From Clostridia bacterium (lineage in GTDB: Bacteria; Bacillota_A; Clostridia; Oscillospirales; CAG-272), in NCBI GenBank assembly GCA_017632155.1, contig JAGBRZ010000194.1, positions 1 to 42,175 on the forward strand: 42,175 bases of DNA, written 5' to 3'. A program made the position numbers and the translations under genes. A model generated the notes under the pieces. That model saw nothing but the letters and a program-made list of their open reading frames with translations, searched no databases and was not told the origin of the DNA. Below are positions 1 through 7,590 of this stretch, in pieces (within the stretch, counting starts at the first letter, position 1; the number at the start of each line of letters is the position of its first letter).

Positions 1-131
1 ACTCGAACATTCTTCAAAACTTCTTCAACGTCTGGGGACCTCCCGGCCTTTGCATCATCATTGCCGTTCTCGGCTTCAACTTTGTCGGTGACGGTCTGCG
101 CGATGCTCTCGACCCCAAGCAAAGGAGGTAA
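1..131 (+). CDS. Dipeptide/oligopeptide ABC transporter permease, DppC/OppC type (3' end only)
   Basis: Only the last 43 codons are inside the window (reading from base 3, stop TAA at 129-131). The peptide holds a hydrophobic helix ([20 protein letters not shown]) ending in [14 protein letters not shown]. The [12 protein letters not shown] ending is the standard C-terminus of OppC/DppC inner-membrane permeases, which form the peptide channel together with a DppB/OppB partner. Its last codons contain the AAAGGAGG ribosome binding site of the following ATPase gene, so the two are in one operon. The substrate cannot be told from this piece. Confidence 0.85.
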   Translation, partial: SNILQNFFNVWGPPGLCIIIAVLGFNFVGDGLRDALDPKQRR

Positions 132-137
132 CAGCAG

Positions 138-1295
138 ATGGCTATTAATAAAATAGGAAAGAAAAAATCCGACGGACACTATCTTTCGGGCAAGGAAGTC
201 CGCGCTATCGCCAAGGCGAACGCCAAAGTTATGCGCGAGCTTGAAGCCAAGAAGTTCCGCAAATGCGACGAAAGCGAATACCTCACCGAGATGAAGAATC
301 CCGAAAATATCCTTGAGATCGACGGCCTTCACTCCTACTTCTTCACCGATCAGGGCGTAGTCAAGGCTGTAAACGGCGTATCCTTCGAGATTCCCGCGGG
401 CACCACAGTCGGCGTTGTTGGCGAGTCGGGCTGCGGCAAATCGGTTACAAGTATGTCTGTTATGCGACTCCTCCAGGGCCCCACGGGACAGATCGTTGAC
501 GGTCACATCCGCTTCCGCTCGAATGACGGCAAGGTCTACGACATCGCAGAAATGCCGATGAGCGAGATCCACCGTATCCGCGGCAATCAGATCTCGATGA
601 TCTTCCAGGAGCCGATGACCTCGCTCAACCCCGTTTTCACCATTGGCGAACAGCTTGATGAGGTCACCCTCATCCACATCCCCGGTGCGACCAAGGAAAG
701 CGCAAAGACAAAGTCGCTTGAAATGCTCGAGCTTGTCGGAATCGCCGCTCCCGAGCGCGTTTACGCCTCCTTCCCACACGAGCTTTCGGGCGGTATGCGT
801 CAGAGAGTTATGATCTCGATGGCGCTCGCTTGCAATCCCCGTCTTATCATCGCCGATGAGCCCACCACAGCTCTCGACGTTACCATTCAGGCACAGATCC
901 TCGATCTTCTCCGCGACCTCAAGGAAAAGATCAACGGCTCGATCATGCTCATCACCCACGACCTCGGCGTTATCGCTGAAATGGCAGACTACGTCGTTGT
1001 TATGTACGCGGGCAAGGTTATCGAGCGCGGCACGGCTTCCGAGATCTTCCACGATCCGCGCCACCCCTACACGATCGGTCTGCAGAAGTCGAAGCCGACT
1101 ATGAATTCCGACTCCGACACCCTCTTCAACATCCCCGGCAACGTCCCGAACCCCGTAAATATGCCCACTCATTGCTATTTCAAGGAAAGATGCGACAAGT
1201 GCATCGCGAAGTGCTCGGGCGATTACCCCGGTATGGTTCAGGTCAGCCCCACGCATTACGTTGCCTGCCACCTCTACGGAAAGGAGGAGAATTAA
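138..1295 (+). CDS. dppD: Peptide ABC transporter ATPase, DppD/OppD family
   Basis: This 385-residue protein is one of two nucleotide-binding subunits that power peptide uptake from the cytoplasmic face of the membrane. Visible motifs are Walker A GESGCGKS (about residue 95-102), signature LSGGMRQR, Walker [13 protein letters not shown] and the switch histidine in LITHDLGV. The C-terminal oligopeptide-transporter domain carries a cysteine cluster (C-x5-C-x2-C-x3-C, then ACHLYG), a pattern that in some DppD proteins holds an iron-sulfur cluster; whether it does so here is inference. The first 55 or so residues are a lysine-rich extension ([20 protein letters not shown]...) before the ABC domain starts at [11 protein letters not shown], longer than usual. 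The gene lies 6 nt after the permease stop and its stop codon abuts the next ATG. Confidence 0.93.
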   Translation: MAINKIGKKKSDGHYLSGKEVRAIAKANAKVMRELEAKKFRKCDESEYLTEMKNPENILEIDGLHSYFFTDQGVVKAVNGVSFEIPAGTTVGVVGESGCGKSVTSMSVMRLLQGPTGQIVDGHIRFRSNDGKVYDIAEMPMSEIHRIRGNQISMIFQEPMTSLNPVFTIGEQLDEVTLIHIPGATKESAKTKSLEMLELVGIAAPERVYASFPHELSGGMRQRVMISMALACNPRLIIADEPTTALDVTIQAQILDLLRDLKEKINGSIMLITHDLGVIAEMADYVVVMYAGKVIERGTASEIFHDPRHPYTIGLQKSKPTMNSDSDTLFNIPGNVPNPVNMPTHCYFKERCDKCIAKCSGDYPGMVQVSPTHYVACHLYGKEEN

Positions 1296-2309
1296 ATGTC
1301 TGACATCAAAAATATCCTCCCCCCCGATCCCGAGGCTATACTTGAAGTCCGTAATCTGCAAAAGCGTTTTGTTCTCGCAAAGACCCTTATGGGCAAGCCC
1401 ACAAAGGAGCTTGTTGCGGTCGATAACGTATCCTTCAAGCTGAAAGCGGGCGAAACGCTCGGCATTGTTGGCGAGTCGGGATGCGGCAAGACCACTCTCG
1501 GCAGAACTATTCTCCGCCTTCATCCCTCAAGCGGCGGCGAGATATACTTCAAGGGTCAGAACATTGCCGACCTCAAGGGTCAGGATCTGCGCGATCTGCG
1601 AACCAAGATGCAGATCATCTTCCAGGACCCCTATTCCTCCCTGCCTCCCCGAGCGACGGTTGGCGACATCCTCTCCGAGCCCGTGCTCGTTCACGGTATC
1701 GTTCCGAAGAACGAAGTCAAGGATTACGTTCTCGACCTTATGGAAAAATGCGGTCTGCGCGACTATTACTACGAGCGCTATCCCCACGAATTTTCCGGCG
1801 GACAGCGTCAGCGTATCTGCATTGCGCGCGCACTTTCGGTCAAGCCCGAGCTTGTCATCTGTGACGAGCCCGTTTCGGCACTCGACGTTTCGATCCAGGC
1901 GCAGATCATCAATCTGCTGAAAGACCTTCAGCGCTCGATGAACCTGACCTACCTCTTCATCTCGCACGACCTGTCTGTCGTCAAGTTCATTTCCGACAAG
2001 GTCGGCGTTATGTACCTTGGCAAGATGATGGAGTTCGGAAACAAGAAGGATATCTTCGATAATCCCCTGCACCCCTACACGCAGGCGCTCTTCTCCGCGA
2101 TCCCCAATCCCGATCCCGATGTGAAGATGAACCGCATTCACCTTGCGGGTGACATTCCCTCCCCCGCAAATCCCCCCTCGGGATGCCGCTTCCACACCCG
2201 TTGCCCCCACGCAACCGAGGAATGCGCGAAGTGCGCGCCCGAATACCGAGAGGTCGAGCCCGGCCATTTCGTAGCCTGCCACCTCTGCAAGGGTTGCTCC
2301 AATGAGTAA
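1296..2309 (+). CDS. dppF: Peptide ABC transporter ATPase, DppF/OppF family
   Basis: This is the second ATPase subunit (337 aa) of the peptide importer and partner of the preceding DppD. It shows Walker A GESGCGKTT, signature FSGGQRQR, Walker B LVICDEPVSALD and FISHDLSV. The C-terminus has the family domain with GCRFHTRCPHATEEC and a final VACHLCKGC, giving six cysteines. The ATG follows the dppD TAA directly, with the ribosome binding site (AAAGGAGG) inside the dppD 3' end. Its own 3' end overlaps the next small gene by 8 nt, which implies translational coupling. No solute-binding protein gene of this operon is visible; it would lie to the left of the window. Confidence 0.93.
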   Translation: MSDIKNILPPDPEAILEVRNLQKRFVLAKTLMGKPTKELVAVDNVSFKLKAGETLGIVGESGCGKTTLGRTILRLHPSSGGEIYFKGQNIADLKGQDLRDLRTKMQIIFQDPYSSLPPRATVGDILSEPVLVHGIVPKNEVKDYVLDLMEKCGLRDYYYERYPHEFSGGQRQRICIARALSVKPELVICDEPVSALDVSIQAQIINLLKDLQRSMNLTYLFISHDLSVVKFISDKVGVMYLGKMMEFGNKKDIFDNPLHPYTQALFSAIPNPDPDVKMNRIHLAGDIPSPANPPSGCRFHTRCPHATEECAKCAPEYREVEPGHFVACHLCKGCSNE

Positions 2310-2595
2310 GGAAAAGAAAAAACGCGAGAAAGTGGTGTGGGTCGATGACGGCAGAACGATTGCCGATATGTCAAATCTTCCCACGCGCGGCTTCGGCAGA
2401 AGCCTTTCGGACGCCCACCCGAAAAAGGAAATGAGCGAAACCGAAAAACAATTTTATCGTTCACGACCCGCGTGGCGCGACCACATCTCCACATACTTTG
2501 CCGCCGTGAGAATGATGTTTCTCCCGATGCTCGCCGTCATTGGCATCATCTGCATCGCATTTTTGATCATCTATCTTCTCTCAATCGCGGCTTAA
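2302..2595 (+). CDS. Small C-tail-anchored membrane protein in the dpp operon, function unknown
   Basis: I do not recognise this 97-residue protein. The first 65 residues are polar and very basic at the start (MSKEKKKREKVVWVDDG), and the last 30 form one strongly hydrophobic helix (MMFLPMLAVIGIICIAFLII), so it is probably anchored by its C-terminus with the N-terminus in the cytoplasm. The start overlaps the end of dppF by 8 nt, in a different frame, so it is very likely translated with the transporter. It could be an accessory or assembly subunit of the peptide importer, but that rests on position alone. Confidence 0.7.
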   Translation: MSKEKKKREKVVWVDDGRTIADMSNLPTRGFGRSLSDAHPKKEMSETEKQFYRSRPAWRDHISTYFAAVRMMFLPMLAVIGIICIAFLIIYLLSIAA

Positions 2596-2607
2596 GCTAA
2601 AAAGGAA

Positions 2608-3046
2608 CTGAGTCATTAATACATATTTTACCATTCTTGATAAGAAGAGTGCTAAAATTAAATTGCGCGGGCTCCTTTCACCGCTTCCGCGGTCCCCCTT
2701 CCTCCCGGAGGAAGGCTGATTGGTGAATGCAAACGTCTTCGGATATTCAGCGAATATCGTTTTAGCTTAATCCTTAAACAGTAAAAAGGAATATTTTATT
2801 GAAAAAGTTTGCAAGAACTCTGTTACGAGTGCAAATTGATTCAAATAAAATATTCCTTTTTTGTATGCAAAATTATTAATTTGAGCAAAATTCGCTGCAC
2901 AAACAATGAAGGTTGCACGCACCCTTTAGCCTTCCTCCGGGAGGAAGGGGGACCGCGGAAGCGGTGAAAGGAGCCCGCGCGATTAAATTATATTGCAAAT
3001 TTTATCTAAAAGGATGCGTATGGAAAAGTATGTCTTAATGACTCAG
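2608..3046. repeat. 439-bp nested inverted-repeat element (MITE-like or large hairpin)
   Basis: The outer ends are inverted copies of CTGAGTCATTA (2608-2618 and its complement ending at 3046). Inside lies a perfect 53-bp inverted repeat, 2665-2717 against 2928-2980. Each arm itself contains small palindromes (CTTCCTCCCGGAGGAAG and ACCGC-TTCC-GCGGT). At the centre is an 18-bp stem, 2783-2800 against 2845-2862, followed by a T run, which could end transcription of the dpp operon. No open reading frame of note lies within. The architecture fits a non-autonomous mobile element or a bacterial interspersed palindrome; no target-site duplication was clear. It fills most of the gene-free stretch between the dpp operon and the degV promoter. 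Confidence 0.8.
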
Positions 3047-3082
3047 ACTTTTTTTACTTTCTCCGTTGTTAACAAAAAATAC

Positions 3083-3150
3083 TTGAATTTCAGCACATTG
3101 TGTGCTATAATTATATATAGTACAGCACGCAGTGTGCTGAAGATGTGCTG
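3083..3150 (+). promoter_or_regulatory. Promoter with two operator-like dyads upstream of degV
   Basis: A -35 TTGAAT (3083-3088), 17-bp spacer and -10 TATAAT (3106-3111) make a good vegetative promoter. The spacer contains the dyad AGCACA-TTG-TGTGCT (3092-3106), and a second dyad CAGCAC-GCAGT-GTGCTG lies at 3123-3139. Their centres are 32 bp apart, about three helical turns. A further half site GTGCTG is at 3145-3150. One dyad covering the spacer and one just after the start point is a classic repressor arrangement. The repressor is unknown. Confidence 0.7.
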
Positions 3151-3228
3151 AACCTCAACCGGTGTTGAACTCTACCATCGGTTTACATACATTCTCTTAA
3201 CCGTAGAGTGATTTTGATGCAGAGTTCA

Positions 3229-3258
3229 GTGACAATAATAATATAAATATGTTATAAT
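3229..3258 (+). promoter_or_regulatory. Second promoter candidate, proximal to degV
   Basis: GTGACA (3229-3234), 18-bp spacer and TATAAT (3253-3258) lie close to the ATG at 3287, like most promoters in this window. The 3112-3228 stretch before it is a possible structured leader of the upstream promoter, with inverted pairs TGAACTCTAC/GCAGAGTTCA and AACCG/CGGTT. Confidence 0.5.
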
Positions 3259-3286
3259 AATACCATCAATCAACAGGGAGAACACT

Positions 3287-4153
3287 ATGAACAAAATCTA
3301 CCGCATAGTTACAGATTCCGCCTCGGATATGGGCGAACATCTTACCGAATGGGGTGTGACATCCGTCAGCCTCACGCTCAAATTTGAGGGAGAAGATAAA
3401 ATTCAGCGCAATGACGAGGTTGAACCCGTTGCGTTTTACAACCGTATGCGCGAGGGCGGCGTTGCCAAGACCTCTGCGGTCAACCCCGAGGAGTTTATCG
3501 GCGTCTTCGAACCCATTCTTGCCGCGGGCGAGGACATTCTTTACATCGGATTTTCCTCGGGTCTGAGCACCACCTGCAACTCGGGCAGAATTGCCGCAAA
3601 TAAGCTTTCGGAGAAATACCCCGAACGCAAGATCATCGTTATCGATTCGCTTTCCGCTTCCGCAGGCTTCGGAATGCTTGTTTATCTTGCAGTTAAGAAG
3701 CGCAGCGAAGGCGCAAGCCTTGAGGAAAATGCAAAATATATCGAATCTATGATCCCCCATATGTGCCATTGGTTCACCGTTGACGATCTCGTTTACCTCA
3801 AGCGCGGTGGAAGAATCAGCGCTGCAACCGCTTTTGTCGGCGGCGTTCTCGGCATCAAGCCCGTTTTGCACATGGATATCGAAGGTCATCTTATCAACAA
3901 GTTCAAGGTTCGCGGAAGACGCGCGGCGATAGGCGCTCTTGCTGACAAGCTCGGCGAGCTGATGACCGACAAATCGCAGGGCCCCGTTTTCATCTGCCAC
4001 GGTGACTGCGCGGACGATGCCGCTCTGCTTTCCTCGATCATCAAGGAAAGATACGGCCTTGACACCGACATCACCGTATTCACAGGTCCCGTCATCGGTG
4101 CTCATTCGGGCCCCGGTACGCTCGCTCTCTTCTTCATAGGAAACGAAAGGTAA
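3287..4153 (+). CDS. DegV family protein, probable fatty-acid-binding FakB-type subunit
   Basis: This 288-residue protein has the DegV fold signatures: ITDSASD-like start (RIVTDSASDMG), KTSAVNPEEF, IGFSSGLSTTCNSG, VDDLVYLKRGGRIS, GIKPVLHMDIEG and the closing GPVIGAHSGPGTLALFF. Family members bind a fatty acid and present its carboxylate to the kinase FakA, forming acyl-phosphate for phospholipid synthesis. The length is usual for the family. The next gene 27 nt downstream is FakA-like, which strongly supports the FakB role. The ATG at 3287 follows the ribosome binding site CAGGGAG. The assignment to FakB rather than another DegV paralogue is inference from this pairing. Confidence 0.9.
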   Translation: MNKIYRIVTDSASDMGEHLTEWGVTSVSLTLKFEGEDKIQRNDEVEPVAFYNRMREGGVAKTSAVNPEEFIGVFEPILAAGEDILYIGFSSGLSTTCNSGRIAANKLSEKYPERKIIVIDSLSASAGFGMLVYLAVKKRSEGASLEENAKYIESMIPHMCHWFTVDDLVYLKRGGRISAATAFVGGVLGIKPVLHMDIEGHLINKFKVRGRRAAIGALADKLGELMTDKSQGPVFICHGDCADDAALLSSIIKERYGLDTDITVFTGPVIGAHSGPGTLALFFIGNER

Positions 4154-4180
4154 CATTGCCGCCCGTCGGCGAAATCAGAT

Positions 4181-5863
4181 ATGAATAATACAAAAACCGA
4201 ATTCATCCTCACGGGTGAAACCTTCACAAAAATGATCCACGGAGCGGCAATAAACCTCCGAAATCAAGCACAGAAGATCAACGATCTCAACGTTTTTCCC
4301 GTTCCCGACGGCGACACGGGTGACAATATGCTCTCGACCCTTATGGGCGGCGTTGAGCGCACCAAAAGCTCCGGGGAAGGCCTTGGTGATGCCGCACGCA
4401 AGGTAGCGGACGGAATGCTTCTTTCCGCGCGCGGAAACTCGGGCGTTATCCTTTCGCAGTTCTTTGACGGAATTGCGACGGGCTTTGAGGGCCTTGAAAG
4501 TGCCGATGCAAAGGCAATCGGCAAGGCGTTCCGCAAGGGCGTGCGATATGCTTACCAAGCCGTTATGAAGCCCACCGAGGGCACGATCCTGACGGTTGCA
4601 AGCGACGCGACCGAATATGCCTGCAACACAAAAACGGGTTCTGTCGAGGACTTCCTGGGCAATTTTGTAAGCGAAGCGCGCCGTTCCCTTGACCGCACAC
4701 CCGAGCTTCTGCCCGTTCTCAAAAGTGCGGGCGTGGTCGACTCCGGCGGAGCGGGACTGCTTTCAATCATCGAGGGTATGTGCAGAGTTTTCGACGGCGA
4801 TTGGAGCGCGCAGGCGTTTGATGATACCGCTTCTTCGAAATCAACAGCAGAGGAGATTGACTTCGACCGTTTCTCTGCCGATGATATTCTCGAATACGGC
4901 TACTGCACCGAGCTGCTCGTCCGTCTTCAAAATTCGAAGACCGACATTGATGCCTTCGACACGCAATCGGTCATCAATGCGCTCACCGCGCTCGGCGACT
5001 CGATTGCCACCGTAAAATCGGGAAGCATCCTCAAAATCCACGTTCACACAAAGACCCCCGACCGCGTTCTTGCGCTTTGTCAGCAATACGGCGAATTTCT
5101 CAAGGTGAAGATCGAGAATATGTCGCTTCAGCACAACACCGTTGAGGCTGAAGGTGAAGCCGTGCGCGAGGCACAGGCGGTTATGTCAGAGGGGGACCGC
5201 CCCGATTTTGGCGTTGTCGTTGCCGCTTGCGGCGAGGGCATCAAGCAGACATTCCTTGAATGCGGCGCCGACTTTATCGTTGAGGGCGGGCAAAGTATGA
5301 ACCCATCCGCGGAGGATTTCATCCGTGCTTTTGAGACTGTCAATGCAAAGACCATCTTCGTCTTCCCAAACAACGGTAACGTCATTCTTGCCGCGCGCCA
5401 GGCGATGAAGATGTACGATCGCTCCGATGTCCGCGTTATCGAATCGCGCAACGTTGGCGAGGGTTACGCCTCCCTCTCGATGATGGACACCTCATCGGGC
5501 GACGCTGACGCCATTGAAGCCGAGCTGAATTCAAATATGAAAGGCGTTGTGACCGCCGAGATCGCGCGTTGCATCCGCGATGCCGAGATGCAAAACGTCG
5601 AGATCCACAAGGGCGACTACATCGGCTACGTCGGCAAAAGCATTCTTTCCGCATCAAACGAGCGACTTGAAGCGTCACTCAGACTTATAGATTCACTCGA
5701 CCTCGACAGTCACGCCCTGTTTCTCCTTTTCTCGGGGCTTGACTCCACCGAGGAGGAAACCGAGCAGATCTGCAACTATATAGCAGATCACCACCCCGCG
5801 TGCGAGGTCTATCCCATCCACGGCGGGCAGGAGATTTACAGCTATATTATGGTGGCAGAATAA
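4181..5863 (+). CDS. fakA: Fatty acid kinase FakA (DAK2/DhaL domain, YloV family)
   Basis: This cytoplasmic kinase (560 aa, normal for the family) phosphorylates fatty acids held by a DegV/FakB protein. The N-terminal DhaL-type domain (about residues 10-205) shows the ATP/Mg signature NVFPVPDGDTGDNM, the glycine-rich SARGNSGVILSQFFDG and VVDSGGAGLLSIIEG. The middle and C-terminal parts match the YloV/FakA extension (LLVRL...KIHVHTKTPDRVL; FVFPNNGNVILAARQA; IHGGQEIYSYIMVAE). It lies 27 nt after the DegV gene on the same strand and the two probably share a transcript. The ribosome binding site is weak in the short gap. Confidence 0.93.
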   Translation: MNNTKTEFILTGETFTKMIHGAAINLRNQAQKINDLNVFPVPDGDTGDNMLSTLMGGVERTKSSGEGLGDAARKVADGMLLSARGNSGVILSQFFDGIATGFEGLESADAKAIGKAFRKGVRYAYQAVMKPTEGTILTVASDATEYACNTKTGSVEDFLGNFVSEARRSLDRTPELLPVLKSAGVVDSGGAGLLSIIEGMCRVFDGDWSAQAFDDTASSKSTAEEIDFDRFSADDILEYGYCTELLVRLQNSKTDIDAFDTQSVINALTALGDSIATVKSGSILKIHVHTKTPDRVLALCQQYGEFLKVKIENMSLQHNTVEAEGEAVREAQAVMSEGDRPDFGVVVAACGEGIKQTFLECGADFIVEGGQSMNPSAEDFIRAFETVNAKTIFVFPNNGNVILAARQAMKMYDRSDVRVIESRNVGEGYASLSMMDTSSGDADAIEAELNSNMKGVVTAEIARCIRDAEMQNVEIHKGDYIGYVGKSILSASNERLEASLRLIDSLDLDSHALFLLFSGLDSTEEETEQICNYIADHHPACEVYPIHGGQEIYSYIMVAE

Positions 5864-5880
5864 AGCCTTATATATGGCTT

Positions 5881-5922
5881 GCAGCTCAAAATTCGTCGCA
5901 AATAAGGCGAATTTTGAGCTGC
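5881..5922 (+). terminator. Stem-loop after fakA
   Basis: A 15-bp perfect stem (GCAGCTCAAAATTCG at 5881-5895 pairing with 5908-5922) with a 12-nt loop follows the fakA stop. The tail TTTCTCTT is only moderately T-rich, so termination may be partial. Confidence 0.65.
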
Positions 5923-5928
5923 TTTCTC

Positions 5929-5957
5929 TTGACTATGATTTGAAAATATGTTATACT
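5929..5957 (+). promoter_or_regulatory. Promoter of solute-binding lipoprotein gene
   Basis: TTGACT (5929-5934), 17-bp spacer and TATACT (5952-5957) stand right behind the fakA hairpin. A good ribosome binding site (TTAGGAGAT) precedes the ATG at 5991. Confidence 0.75.
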
Positions 5958-5990
5958 TATATTAATAATACTTATTAGGAGATAAAGCTT

Positions 5991-7505
5991 ATGAAACGTA
6001 CATTATCAGCTATTCTGGCTCTTCTTATGCTTCTTGGCGTGGCTTGCGCCGCTATCGGTTGCAGCAATCCCGTTGAAGGCGATGAAACAGCAACCACCAC
6101 TGCGGCGGCTGTTGCAGAGAGCAACATTGAGGAAGTCACAACGGATTCTCTTTACGATAGCAATGGATATCTGAAGGACGATCTCGATCCGACCCTCAAC
6201 TTCGGCGGCGAAACCGTTAATATCTTCGCGTGGGAACACACTCTTCCCGAATTTTACGTTGAGGAACAGTCCGGCAATATTGTTGAGGATGCGGTCTATA
6301 CCCGCAACGCCAACACCGAAAGCAGACTCGGCGTCGAGCTTGAATTTACCTTTGCAAAAGGTAACAGCTCCGCATTCAAGGAATTTTGTCAGACGGTATC
6401 GAACAGCATCGATGTCGGTGAAGGCGCTTATGACCTCATCGGTTGCTATCTGCGTTCAGCGGGTGTCCTGACGCTTGAGCACAAGCTTCTTGATATGCTT
6501 GAAGTAGATCACCTCGATTTTGAGAAACCTTGGTGGTCGAGCACACTTCTTGATCTCAACACAATCAACAATCGCCTTTACTTCATTTCGGGCGACATTG
6601 CCTCCACCTTGATCTACCAGATGATGTTCATCGTATATAACAACGATCTCGGAGAGCAGTACAACCTCACAAATCCCCAAGAGATCGCCCTGGAAGGCAA
6701 ATGGACACAGGAGCTTCTTTTCCAGATGGCATCGGGTATATACAAGGACCTTGACGGCGACGGCAAAAAGTCGGAGGGCGACAGCTACGGTCTTTTCTCG
6801 ATAACCCATCCCCTTCTTGATATCTTCTATATGGGCTCCGATATGAGCTACGTTATCCCCGACAAGGATGGAAATCTGACAATTTCGGAAGACGTGCTGA
6901 GTGAAAAATCCTTTTCCGTCATTGACCGCTTAAACGCGCTCTACCACAATTCTAACGACGGCTTTTTCATCAAGTCTGCATCAACAGCGCTCTACTCAGA
7001 GGGCAATTCGCTCTTCTATAACGTAACCGGTCAGCATCTTTCGAATAATTTCCGCAACTCTGAGATCAACTACAGCATTCTTCCTGCGCCCAAATATGAC
7101 GAATCGCAGAAGAACTACCGCACCGCAGTAGCTTTCACACACACAATGTACTGCATCCCGATCGATGCAAAGAATACTGCCAAGTCGGGCGCCGTACTTG
7201 AGTGTATGGCATCCGAGGCATACCGCAACGTTACTCCCGCGCTCTTTGAAACTGCGTTCAAGTATCAGTATTCGAAGAACCCCCACGATGCGGAGCTGTT
7301 TGAGATCATCCGCGACAACGTTGTCTTCGACATCAGCCGTCCCTTCTTTGATTCTCTCGGCGGCGACGCTACAAGCCCCGTCAGAATTTGGAGAATGCAG
7401 ATCGAAAACGGCGCAAACCAGCTTTCCTCCACCGGCAAGACCTATCGCAGCAGATGGATCAGTGCTCTGAAGACCATCTCTGCCGAATTAAAGGAAGGTA
7501 ACTAA
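5991..7505 (+). CDS. Extracellular solute-binding lipoprotein (orphan ABC-type binding protein)
   Basis: This 504-residue protein begins with a lipoprotein signal peptide (MKRTLSAILALLMLLGVACA) with lipobox AAIGC, so Cys24 should be lipidated, followed by a Thr/Ala-rich linker. The body resembles large sugar or glycan-type binding proteins: GGETVNIF, EDAVYTRNANTESRLGVELE, YQMMFIVYNNDL, LEGKWTQELLFQMA. A loop DLDGDGKKSEGD (about residues 250-265) looks like a calcium-binding DxDxDG loop. It is homologous to the lipoprotein at 37059-38579, which has the same loop. No permease or ATPase gene lies beside it, so it either feeds a distant transporter or serves as a ligand sensor. It has its own promoter and a strong terminator. 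Confidence 0.85.
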   Translation: MKRTLSAILALLMLLGVACAAIGCSNPVEGDETATTTAAAVAESNIEEVTTDSLYDSNGYLKDDLDPTLNFGGETVNIFAWEHTLPEFYVEEQSGNIVEDAVYTRNANTESRLGVELEFTFAKGNSSAFKEFCQTVSNSIDVGEGAYDLIGCYLRSAGVLTLEHKLLDMLEVDHLDFEKPWWSSTLLDLNTINNRLYFISGDIASTLIYQMMFIVYNNDLGEQYNLTNPQEIALEGKWTQELLFQMASGIYKDLDGDGKKSEGDSYGLFSITHPLLDIFYMGSDMSYVIPDKDGNLTISEDVLSEKSFSVIDRLNALYHNSNDGFFIKSASTALYSEGNSLFYNVTGQHLSNNFRNSEINYSILPAPKYDESQKNYRTAVAFTHTMYCIPIDAKNTAKSGAVLECMASEAYRNVTPALFETAFKYQYSKNPHDAELFEIIRDNVVFDISRPFFDSLGGDATSPVRIWRMQIENGANQLSSTGKTYRSRWISALKTISAELKEGN

Positions 7506-7534
7506 CATAGCCGCTATTGCGACAGAATAAACAT

Positions 7535-7576
7535 AACACCCCGAGCCTTTCGGTTTAGTGAAAGGCTCGGGGTGTT
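7535..7576. terminator. Bidirectional intrinsic terminator
   Basis: A 17-bp perfect stem (7535-7551 with 7560-7576, core CACCCCGAGCCTTTC) with an 8-nt loop sits between converging genes. It is followed by TTTTT on the plus strand, and the right flank reads well enough in the other direction to serve both. Confidence 0.9.
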
Positions 7577-7590
7577 TTTGGCGTAAAAGT

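Noticed and set aside
2608..3046. Insertion sequence with transposase
   Set aside because: The interior is too short and has no reading frame for a transposase; only a non-autonomous element or regulatory palindrome is supported.
3112..3228. Known riboswitch before degV
   Set aside because: The pairing pattern matches no riboswitch class I know, and no conserved core motif was seen.
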